Part shown: positions 1 to 5,310 of the stretch, piece by piece | Layout of the letters: every line of letters begins with the position of its first letter | How positions within the stretch are numbered: the first letter of the stretch is position 1 | Source of the DNA: Bordetella parapertussis | GTDB lineage: Bacteria; Pseudomonadota; Gammaproteobacteria; Burkholderiales; Burkholderiaceae_C | Direction: 5' to 3' | NCBI GenBank assembly: GCA_945900695.1 | Contig: CAMDJU010000198.1 | Location: forward strand, 1 to 5,310 | Length of the DNA stretch: 5,310 nt | Made by a program: the position numbers and the translations under genes | The notes under the pieces: generated by a model | The model's database searches: none | Told to the model about the DNA's origin: nothing | Seen by the model: only the letters and a program-made list of their open reading frames with translations

Positions 1-2854
1 GCCCAACCCGCCCGTGACGGTGGCGTCGCTGAGCATGCTTTCACAAGTGGAGATCAGCCACCAAGCCCGCCCCTCGCTTGGCCCCCCGCTGCTGCGCTTG
101 CAAGGCGACGCCTTCAGCGGCCAAGTGGTTCGGTTGACACAAAACGGCTTGGTGTTTTTTGAGCAACAGCTCAGCGAGGGCAGCTTTGTCATCAACGACC
201 TGCGGCCCTTTGAACCCAGCTCCCCGGTGAGCTTGCACCTGATTTCACCCAATGCGCCCGAAGAGAAAGCAGAGCTGTCCTTGGCCTCGCTGCAAACGCG
301 CACCGTGTTTGCGCGCCGCCCCGAGCTGATGGCCCCCACGCCCATCACCCCGCCCAAAACCGCCGCCACCGCAACGGCCAAGCCCGGGCAAGAGGAGGAC
401 ATCGAATTTGAATCTGACTTTTTGCGCGGCAAAGCCTTTCGCAACCTGGACGCATCCGCCATGAAAAAACTGGGCCAAGTGCGCCCAGGCAAAATTGACG
501 CCGACATTTACCGCAACGACATGCCCGTGGCCAAGGCCAATGTGTTGTTCACCGCCCCGCCCAACGGGGACGAGGCGCGCGCTTGCATTGCCACGCCGCT
601 GTTCACCCAACTGGGCGTCAAACCCGAGCACATCAGCCCCCAGGGCCAGCAATTGCTGCAAAACACCGCCAGGCCAGACCCACAGGCTTGCCTGTACATG
701 GAGCAATGGGTCAGCGGCACCAGCGCCAAATACGACGCCAGCGAGCTGCGCTTGGACATCAGCATTCCCCAGGCCTTTTTGTTGCGGCAATCGCGAACGG
801 CGGTGCCCCCGGGCATGCTCACCCGGGGCGAAAACGCTGGTTTTGTCAACTACAACCTCAACCACTATGTGGCGCAAAACCAAACCTCCGAATTCCTGGG
901 CCTGAACTCGGGCATCAACCTGCAGGGCTGGCAAGTGCGCCACGCCAGCTTCCTCAGCCAAAGCAACAGCGCCAGCTCGGGCAGCACCCAGCAGTACGTG
1001 GCCGGCGAGACCTTCGTGCGCCGCCCCCTGATTGACTGGAAGTCCTCCTTGGCCATGGGCGAAATCACCAGCCAAAGCCCCATCGTGGGCAGCGTGCCTT
1101 TGCGTGGTTTTCGCTTGGCCTCCGAAGAAGGCCTGATGAGCGAAGACGAGCGCAGCTACCGCCCTGTGGTGCGTGGCGTGGCGCGCACCAACGCCCGTGT
1201 GCGGGTGCTGCAAAACGGCGCGGTGTTTTTTGAGCAAACCGTGCCCCCCGGACCCTATGAACTCAATGACCTGAACCCGCCCTCGGGCGTGGGCAACCTG
1301 ACGGTCAGCCAGACCGAGGCCGACGGCAGCGTGGAGAACTTTTTGGTGCCCTACAGCCTGAGCGCGGGCAAGCTCAACCCCGGCTCGGTGCGCTACAGCC
1401 TGTCGGCAGGCAACTTTCGCAACGCCAGCGGGGTGAGCGACACCACCGTGTGGCAAGCCTATTTGCGCTACGGCCTGAGCGGCTTTGCCACCCCGGGGCT
1501 GGAGTTGCTGTCGACCCAAAACTACCAAAATGCAGGCCTGCAAATGGCCTTCAACAACCCCTGGGGCAGCTTGGCCTTGAACCGCCTGCAATCTCTTTAC
1601 CAAGGTCAAGGGGTGGGCGGCGTGAACGCCGGTGGGTATAGCCACAGCATCAACTACAACGCGCCGGCCTTGGGGCCATTGCAGTTGTTTGGCGGTGTCA
1701 GTGAACAGTCATTGGGCTACGTCTCCCCGCTGTCCGCGCTGACCGACAGCAGCCTGAACCCCTACAACCCCCTGTCCATCAAAAACAGCATCTACCTGAG
1801 CTTGGGCCTGAGCCTGAAGTCATGGGGCGGCCTGAGCCTGGGCGCGGTGGAGCAAAACACCTGGACCGACAACCAACAAACCCACCAGTACCGCCTGAGC
1901 TACAACGCCAGCCTGGGCCGCTTGGGGTTCTCCATCTACCTCAACCAAACCACTTACGCCAATGGCACGCCCTCGGTGGACTCGCTGGGCCTGACCGCCT
2001 CCATCCCCTTGAGCTGGCTGGGCATCGCTTCCAGCTTGCGCGCCAGCCACAGCCAAACCGGCACCGCCAAGCCGACACAGTCACTCTCGTTCAACGGCAG
2101 TGTGGGCCGGGACAACCCCGTGGGCTACTCGGTGACCCAATCGCAAACCGGCGACGTGGGCAACTCCAGCGCGTCGATGTATTACCAACACCCCTGGGGC
2201 ACGCTGGGGATGAGCCTGTCATCGACCAACAATGGTGCCAGCCAGCAAGGCGGCGTGAGCGCCGCTGGTGGCATCGTGGTGCACAGCGACGGCGTCATCA
2301 TGGCGCCCAGCTTGGGCACCACCTTTGCCATTGTGGAGCTGCCCAAAGGCGAAGGGGCGGGCGTGATGGGCAGCTCGGCGCGCATCAACAGCCGTGGCTT
2401 TGGTGTGGTGCCCCATTTGGCGGCGTACTACATCAACGATGTGCAAATCACCTTGGAGGGGGCCTCCACCGAACTGGAGGTCGACAACGCCAGCCAAAAG
2501 GTGGCACCGGTGGAGGGCTCCATCGTGCGCCTGAAGTTCACGGGCACCACCGGGCGCCCCCTGCTCATCGTGTTGCAAATCCAAAGCGGGCGGCGGGTGC
2601 CCATTGGCGCCAGCGTCAGCGACGCCCAAGGCAACGAGGTGGGCACCGTGGGCCAAGGCAGCCGTGCTTTGGTGCGGGTACAAAAACCCACAGACCGCTT
2701 GAAGGTGCAGTGGGGTGACAAACCCGAAGAAACCTGCTACGCCCAATACGCGCTGGGCGACACCCAAAGCGCCAATGCCTCAGGTTTTACCCATTTGAAA
2801 CTGCGCTGCGATATGACCGCCGTGCCCGAAACATCCGCCCAAATGGGCCCATAA
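1..2854 (+). CDS. Fimbrial outer-membrane usher (FimD/PapC family), 5' end outside window
   Basis: Outer-membrane pore that receives chaperone-bound pilus subunits from the periplasm, catalyses their polymerisation and secretes the fibre. The frame is open from base 2; an internal GTG at 14 is not followed by a signal peptide, so the true start lies to the left. Counting from that GTG, residues 130-253 look like the periplasmic N-terminal domain, with the conserved cysteine pair C191/C226. A beta-barrel rich in alternating aromatic and small residues follows. The plug carries the usher signature VPPGPYELNDL at 410-420. Residues from about 760 to 850 and 850 to 940 match the two C-terminal domains, with the cysteine pair C908/C932 near the end. 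Residues 30-85, before the N-terminal domain, resemble a second plug and are joined to it by a Pro/Ala/Thr linker (about 108-128). This extension is not present in FimD. Family assignment is firm; the extension's role is unknown. Confidence 0.95.
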   Translation, partial: PNPPVTVASLSMLSQVEISHQARPSLGPPLLRLQGDAFSGQVVRLTQNGLVFFEQQLSEGSFVINDLRPFEPSSPVSLHLISPNAPEEKAELSLASLQTRTVFARRPELMAPTPITPPKTAATATAKPGQEEDIEFESDFLRGKAFRNLDASAMKKLGQVRPGKIDADIYRNDMPVAKANVLFTAPPNGDEARACIATPLFTQLGVKPEHISPQGQQLLQNTARPDPQACLYMEQWVSGTSAKYDASELRLDISIPQAFLLRQSRTAVPPGMLTRGENAGFVNYNLNHYVAQNQTSEFLGLNSGINLQGWQVRHASFLSQSNSASSGSTQQYVAGETFVRRPLIDWKSSLAMGEITSQSPIVGSVPLRGFRLASEEGLMSEDERSYRPVVRGVARTNARVRVLQNGAVFFEQTVPPGPYELNDLNPPSGVGNLTVSQTEADGSVENFLVPYSLSAGKLNPGSVRYSLSAGNFRNASGVSDTTVWQAYLRYGLSGFATPGLELLSTQNYQNAGLQMAFNNPWGSLALNRLQSLYQGQGVGGVNAGGYSHSINYNAPALGPLQLFGGVSEQSLGYVSPLSALTDSSLNPYNPLSIKNSIYLSLGLSLKSWGGLSLGAVEQNTWTDNQQTHQYRLSYNASLGRLGFSIYLNQTTYANGTPSVDSLGLTASIPLSWLGIASSLRASHSQTGTAKPTQSLSFNGSVGRDNPVGYSVTQSQTGDVGNSSASMYYQHPWGTLGMSLSSTNNGASQQGGVSAAGGIVVHSDGVIMAPSLGTTFAIVELPKGEGAGVMGSSARINSRGFGVVPHLAAYYINDVQITLEGASTELEVDNASQKVAPVEGSIVRLKFTGTTGRPLLIVLQIQSGRRVPIGASVSDAQGNEVGTVGQGSRALVRVQKPTDRLKVQWGDKPEETCYAQYALGDTQSANASGFTHLKLRCDMTAVPETSAQMGP
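102..268 (+). other. Plug-like N-terminal extension of the usher
   Basis: This stretch encodes about residues 30-85 (counted from the GTG at 14). It aligns with the true plug of the same protein: both contain VR, two variable residues, QNG, then VFFEQ after one residue, and both continue through a Gly-centred turn to NDL and P, giving 15 identities in 27 positions. LSEGSFVINDL (53-63) matches the usher signature pattern except at two positions. I infer an extra beta-sandwich domain of plug or CTD2 type placed before the usher N-terminal domain. Its function and its left boundary cannot be seen here. Confidence 0.6.
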
Positions 2855-2888
2855 ACACCCCCTGTTGTACCCCACTTGGATATTCACC

Positions 2889-2957
2889 ATGTTCAAACAT
2901 CTGATCAAAATCTTCATCTTGGGTATGGGGTTGTGCTGCTTAACCCCTGCATTTGCC
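2889..2957 (+). other. Sec signal peptide of the adhesin
   Basis: Codons 1-23 have two early lysines (K3, K7), a hydrophobic core from I8 to L18 and an A-F-A motif just before the predicted signal peptidase I cut after A23. C16 and C17 lie inside the core. No lipobox is convincing, because no Cys follows a small residue at the right place, so I call a type I signal. Confidence 0.75.
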
Positions 2958-4043
2958 ACAATGTGCGCCACCAGCGCCAAGTTTACGCAAGGGGTAGGTG
3001 GCCCCACGGTGACCAACCTGAACCTCACCACATCAACGGGCACCATTAACAACCTGGTGTTAGAAATAAATTTTGACCAGTTTGGTGCAATACCGGTGCC
3101 GGCCACAACTCCGCTGGCGGGTGACTTTTGCTCGCTGACTTATGGACAACCAGGGGCCCAATTCCGAAATGGCACATTTTCATCGGGCACCAATTATTGG
3201 ACCATTACCTATGGTGTGCCCACCAAATCAATCTCAAACTCCTCGGTTTGTGCTTCGACGGCCTATAACTACATTACAACCATACCCCACCCCTTTTCCT
3301 TTCATTGGCTTGAAAACGTAACCGGTGGCAATACCGCCAAAACCAAAGCAGAGGCTTTTTACTATACAAGTGGCAGCAATTACAGTTATTTGTGCAACAA
3401 CACCAAGTTCCACATACCCCTGTCAATCCAATACGCCATAGGTCCAAGCAACGCACTTGGATTTACCGTCACAGTGCTTTACAACATCGTGGGTGGTTGC
3501 TGTGGTAATGGGGACTTTAACGGAAGCATTTACACCAAAACAGGGACGGATTTGATCATTCGAAAGATGACAGGCTCATGCAGTGTGACGGCCCCGTCGC
3601 TTGATTTGGGCACCTTCAAGCCCACCGTGGCCAGAACCAATGGCATTTTGGGGGGCGTTTTGAAATCAACCACCGTCACCCTCAATTGCCCCAATGTTTA
3701 TCAGGCTGGCGTGTCCATCACGCCCAAGGTGACCATCTCCGATGCGGGCAATGCCGGCAATACCAGCTGCAACCCCATCAATACGGCCGCGAATGGTTCC
3801 AATGCATTCGTTGCCTTATTCAGGTCAGCCGCCATTGATGACACAGCTGCCGGTAGATATTGCGTCTCTACAGTTAACTACAACAACAGCATCATCAACA
3901 CCATGACGTTTCCACAAATTACCTCGTCCGCCTACACAGCTTCCATGCCTATCTACGCAGCCTTGAGGTACAACGACACTGCAAGCAATCCCAGCGTTGG
4001 CGCAGTGACCAGCACATTGACCTTGACCGTTACTTATGACTAG
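2889..4043 (+). CDS. Secreted two-domain fimbrial protein, probable tip adhesin
   Basis: Likely the receptor-binding subunit at the pilus tip, exported by Sec and assembled by chaperone and usher. The ATG at 2889 is preferred over the in-frame TTG at 2865 because it directly begins a signal peptide: MFKHLIKIFILG, a hydrophobic core, then AFA before the predicted cleavage after A23. A weak GGA at 2878-2880 lies 8 bases upstream. The protein has 384 residues, longer than a simple pilin. Residues 24-228 form an unrecognised domain with cysteines 26, 81, 121, 169, 204 and 205. Residues 229-384 look like a pilin domain: C231 (GSCSV) and C267 (TLNC) match the usual pilin disulfide, C294/C325 may form another, and the end TLTVTYD has the alternating hydrophobics of a subunit C-terminal strand. 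It lies 34 bases after the usher, the usual adhesin place. GC is lower than in the usher. The adhesin role and the ligand are inferred, not shown. Confidence 0.8.
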   Translation: MFKHLIKIFILGMGLCCLTPAFATMCATSAKFTQGVGGPTVTNLNLTTSTGTINNLVLEINFDQFGAIPVPATTPLAGDFCSLTYGQPGAQFRNGTFSSGTNYWTITYGVPTKSISNSSVCASTAYNYITTIPHPFSFHWLENVTGGNTAKTKAEAFYYTSGSNYSYLCNNTKFHIPLSIQYAIGPSNALGFTVTVLYNIVGGCCGNGDFNGSIYTKTGTDLIIRKMTGSCSVTAPSLDLGTFKPTVARTNGILGGVLKSTTVTLNCPNVYQAGVSITPKVTISDAGNAGNTSCNPINTAANGSNAFVALFRSAAIDDTAAGRYCVSTVNYNNSIINTMTFPQITSSAYTASMPIYAALRYNDTASNPSVGAVTSTLTLTVTYD

Positions 4044-4046
4044 TTG

Positions 4047-4067
4047 GGGGCTTGGGTTTTCAGCCCC
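4047..4067. terminator. Weak hairpin between convergent genes
   Basis: GGGGCT at 4047-4052 can pair with AGCCCC at 4062-4067 around a 9-base loop. It sits between the adhesin stop (4043) and the antitoxin stop (4091), where transcripts from both strands meet. Neither side has a T-run after the stem, so it is not a standard intrinsic terminator. It may only slow polymerase or protect the mRNA 3' end. Confidence 0.3.
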
Positions 4068-4090
4068 GGGTGGTATTTGGGCTGGCGAGC

Positions 4091-4438
4091 TCAAGCCACG
4101 ATCAGATAGCTGTCAGCCTGCGCGACGGGGCGCATGGCGCGATCGTTTTTTTCCATTTTGACCAAGCCATAACGCGACATGGTTTTCAATGTGCGTGACA
4201 GGTTGCCTTGCTTGCGACCTGTGAGGCCAGCCAGTTCGCTGATGGAGCCGGGCTGCGCCGTGCGAATGACATCCAGCAGAGCACGGTTTTCATCGCTCAA
4301 AACTTGCGCCAAGGAACGCATAGAGGTAAACCAAATTTTAGGGTCTGATGCCTTCGGTTTGATTTCACCCTTGGCAATGGACAAGACATGCTCACGAATT
4401 TTTGCTTGGGGTGCGATACCAATTTTGATGACTTTCAT
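4091..4438 (-). CDS. TumA-like winged-helix antitoxin / transcriptional regulator
   Basis: DNA-binding partner of the preceding toxin gene, expected to neutralise the toxin and repress the shared promoter. The 115-residue protein has an N-terminal arm (1-45) followed by a winged helix-turn-helix. A helix around 49-60 (ENRALLDVIRTA) precedes ISELAGLTG (66-74) and a recognition helix around 76-89 (KQGNLSRTLKTMSR), then YGLVKMEK begins the wing. This layout matches MarR-like regulators of the HVO_A0114/TumA type that commonly accompany DUF6516 toxins; the family name is from memory. The ATG overlaps the toxin TGA (ATGA at 4438-4435), so translation is probably coupled, and a good ribosome site (TGAGG) precedes it. 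It ends 47 bases from the convergent adhesin gene. The DNA-binding fold is well supported; the antitoxin role rests mainly on the neighbour. Confidence 0.8.
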   Translation of the reverse strand: MKVIKIGIAPQAKIREHVLSIAKGEIKPKASDPKIWFTSMRSLAQVLSDENRALLDVIRTAQPGSISELAGLTGRKQGNLSRTLKTMSRYGLVKMEKNDRAMRPVAQADSYLIVA

Positions 4439-4794
4439 TTGAGCCTCATTTCATTTAAAACCGAATCGACCTCGGTGAAAAAATCTGTTAACAACTGTTG
4501 TGCGTCCTTGAACTCATATGGCACACCCATGTCCGAAGCGTGGCGATGCTTGTGATCAAAGGGAAGGCGCTGCCCCGCAAACTTCTTACCTTTGGGCTTC
4601 ATGGCATGGGCATTGTCAAAGCCCAAAATTCGCTTTCCGCTGGGCGCATGCAAGGTCAGTGAGTAACGAATACCGTGCGGTATGTCGTTGCTCGGCTTGA
4701 CTTCCCACGCTTCAATCTTCAGCCAATACCCATCCTCTTGATCAATGATTTGCTGATGCAACTCAAGCAAGGTGCGAATGGAATGGTCAACCAT
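4435..4794 (-). CDS. TumE-like (DUF6516 family) toxin
   Basis: Predicted toxin of a type II toxin-antitoxin pair; the biochemical activity cannot be read from the sequence. The 119-residue protein shows the pattern I associate with the TumE/DUF6516 family: an N-terminal helix (4-20), beta-strands YWLKIEAW (23-30) and IRYSLTLHA (42-50), the polar motif FDNAH (59-63), a His-rich motif FDHKHRH (79-85), and a C-terminal helix beginning FKDAQQLLTDFFTEVD (95-110). The Asp, Asn and His residues of the two motifs are candidate active-site residues. There is no signal peptide or membrane segment. The start is fixed: an in-frame TAG lies three codons upstream of the ATG. It is the first gene of the module and overlaps the antitoxin gene by four bases. 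No Shine-Dalgarno is visible, so its translation may be weak. Family match is from memory and unverified by search. Confidence 0.75.
   Translation of the reverse strand: MVDHSIRTLLELHQQIIDQEDGYWLKIEAWEVKPSNDIPHGIRYSLTLHAPSGKRILGFDNAHAMKPKGKKFAGQRLPFDHKHRHASDMGVPYEFKDAQQLLTDFFTEVDSVLNEMRLK
4444..4448 (-). promoter_or_regulatory. Ribosome binding site of the antitoxin gene
   Basis: On the minus strand TGAGG lies 5 bases before the ATG at 4438, inside the last codons of the toxin gene. It is a clear Shine-Dalgarno match, whereas no such sequence precedes the toxin start. Confidence 0.65.
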
Positions 4795-4802
4795 GACATA
4801 CT

Positions 4803-4819
4803 ATATCATTCGATGATAT
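4803..4819. promoter_or_regulatory. Inverted repeat, candidate toxin-antitoxin operator
   Basis: ATATCAT (4803-4809) and ATGATAT (4813-4819) are perfect 7-bp arms around the spacer TCG. The repeat lies 8 bases upstream of the toxin ATG and directly abuts the proposed -10 box of the toxin promoter. A small symmetric site at this position suits a dimeric winged-helix antitoxin acting as autorepressor. Binding itself is inferred. Confidence 0.6.
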
Positions 4820-4849
4820 TTTATATGCATGACGCTTTTGAAATGTTCA
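4820..4849 (-). promoter_or_regulatory. Candidate promoter of the toxin-antitoxin operon
   Basis: On the minus strand TATAAA (4825-4820) is a 5/6 match to a -10 box, and TGAACA (4849-4844) is a 4/6 match to a -35 box, separated by 18 bases. The start point would fall near 4813, inside the inverted repeat, leaving a leader of only about 18 bases before the toxin ATG. The AT-rich stretch stands out from its surroundings, but the -35 is weak. Confidence 0.4.
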
Positions 4850-4876
4850 GTCCACCCGTACCCCTTTGCGCGCGGC

Positions 4877-4882
4877 TAAACT
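4877..4882 (+). promoter_or_regulatory. Possible -10 element of the ilvD promoter
   Basis: TAAACT within GGCTAAACT lies about 30 bases before the ilvD ATG and matches 4 of 6 positions of a sigma-70 -10 box. GGCTAAA-type -10 boxes are frequent in Burkholderiales promoters in my experience. No convincing -35 is seen at 16-18 bases upstream. No leader peptide or attenuator is visible in the 118-base gap. Confidence 0.25.
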
Positions 4883-4912
4883 CACCTTTTTCCTTGAACA
4901 CAGCGAGACACC

Positions 4913-5310
4913 ATGGCCACTTTCCCGATCAAAATCAACCGCCGCTCTGCCAACATCACCGAGGGCAAGTCGCGCGCACCCAACCGGTCCATGTATTACG
5001 CCATGGGCTACCAAGAAAGCGACTTCACCAAGCCCATGGTGGGCGTGGCCAATGGCCACAGCACCATCACGCCTTGCAACAGCGGCTTGCAAAAGCTAGC
5101 GGACGCAGCAGTGGCGGGCATTGAAGAGGCCGGGGGCAACGCGCAAATTTTTGGCACCCCCACCATTTCGGACGGCATGGCCATGGGCACCGAGGGCATG
5201 AAGTACTCGCTGGTCAGCCGCGAAGTCATTTCTGACTGCATCGAAACCTGCGTGGGCGGCCAGTGGATGGACGGCGTGCTGGTGGTGGGCGGTTGCGACA
5301 AAAACATGCC
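4913..5310 (+). CDS. ilvD: Dihydroxy-acid dehydratase IlvD, N-terminal part (3' end outside window)
   Basis: Cytoplasmic iron-sulfur enzyme that dehydrates 2,3-dihydroxy-3-methylbutanoate and 2,3-dihydroxy-3-methylpentanoate to the 2-keto acids preceding valine/leucine and isoleucine. The ATG at 4913 begins [18 protein letters not shown], followed by [11 protein letters not shown], the expected N-terminus of Burkholderiales IlvD; GAGA at 4905-4908 is a weak ribosome site. [11 protein letters not shown] places C55 as the first cluster ligand; TISDGMAMG gives D87, a likely Mg ligand; GGCDKNMP gives C128, D129 and K130, the second cluster ligand plus Mg-site Asp and the Lys that is carbamylated in characterised relatives. 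Cys at position 55, absent from the E. coli [4Fe-4S] enzyme, points to the [2Fe-2S] type. 132 complete codons are seen of a family usually about 560 long. It is transcribed away from the toxin-antitoxin module. Confidence 0.95.
   Translation, partial: MATFPIKINRRSANITEGKSRAPNRSMYYAMGYQESDFTKPMVGVANGHSTITPCNSGLQKLADAAVAGIEEAGGNAQIFGTPTISDGMAMGTEGMKYSLVSREVISDCIETCVGGQWMDGVLVVGGCDKNM

Noticed and set aside
14..16. GTG at 14 as the usher start
   Set aside because: The following residues do not form a signal peptide, which an outer-membrane usher needs, and the frame stays open to the window edge.
245..1645. Long minus-strand open frame (466 codons) opposite the usher
   Set aside because: Composition is Ala/Gly/His/Gln-rich with no recognisable domain, as expected for a frame antisense to a GC-rich gene. 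The usher frame on the plus strand explains the region.
1822..2718. Plus-strand open frame (298 codons) inside the usher gene
   Set aside because: Arg/Gln/Pro/His-rich out-of-frame reading of the usher, which continues unbroken through this segment with conserved C-terminal domains.
2865..2888. TTG at 2865 as start of the adhesin
   Set aside because: It would add eight residues before a well-formed signal peptide; the ATG at 2889 gives the signal peptide directly.
4080..4097. Second small hairpin near the antitoxin stop (GGCT with AGCC)
   Set aside because: A four-base stem without a T-run is expected by chance at this GC content.
4675..5124. Plus-strand open frame overlapping the toxin start and ilvD
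   Set aside because: It runs out of frame with ilvD and antisense to the toxin, both of which have recognisable proteins.
1..5310. CRISPR array, insertion sequence, tRNA or rRNA
   Set aside because: No regularly spaced repeats, transposase-like protein, terminal repeats or RNA gene sequence were recognised on either strand.

Overview
The window looks like a chromosomal segment of a Gram-negative betaproteobacterium, most likely Burkholderiales/Comamonadaceae. This is inferred from the GC-rich, C/G-ending codon use of the usher and ilvD, from an outer-membrane chaperone-usher pilus locus, and from an IlvD N-terminus of the type I associate with that order. No rRNA, tRNA or species marker is present, so this is an inference.

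Layout. (1) Bases 1-2854, plus strand: the 3' part of a fimbrial outer-membrane usher gene (FimD/PapC family), open at the left edge. It carries the usher N-terminal domain, beta-barrel, plug and C-terminal domains, and also an unusual N-terminal extension that resembles a second plug-like domain. (2) Bases 2889-4043, plus strand: a secreted two-domain fimbrial protein, probably the tip adhesin, 34 bases after the usher and clearly poorer in GC. (3) Bases 4091-4794, minus strand: a two-gene toxin-antitoxin module, TumE-like toxin first and winged-helix TumA-like antitoxin second, overlapping by ATGA. It converges on the adhesin gene. A perfect 7-bp inverted repeat with a 3-base spacer sits just upstream of the toxin start and is a good candidate autoregulatory operator. 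(4) Bases 4913-5310, plus strand: the first 132 codons of ilvD (dihydroxy-acid dehydratase), running off the right edge and divergent from the toxin-antitoxin module.

How the parts relate. Usher and adhesin form the distal end of a pilus operon whose pilin and chaperone genes presumably lie to the left, outside the window. The usher would recruit chaperone-adhesin complexes and secrete the adhesin first, at the pilus tip. The toxin-antitoxin module is an independent accessory unit lodged between this operon and a housekeeping branched-chain amino acid gene. The points most worth a second look are the plug-like N-terminal duplication in the usher, the unrecognised cysteine-rich receptor-binding half of the adhesin, and the compact promoter/operator of the toxin-antitoxin pair.
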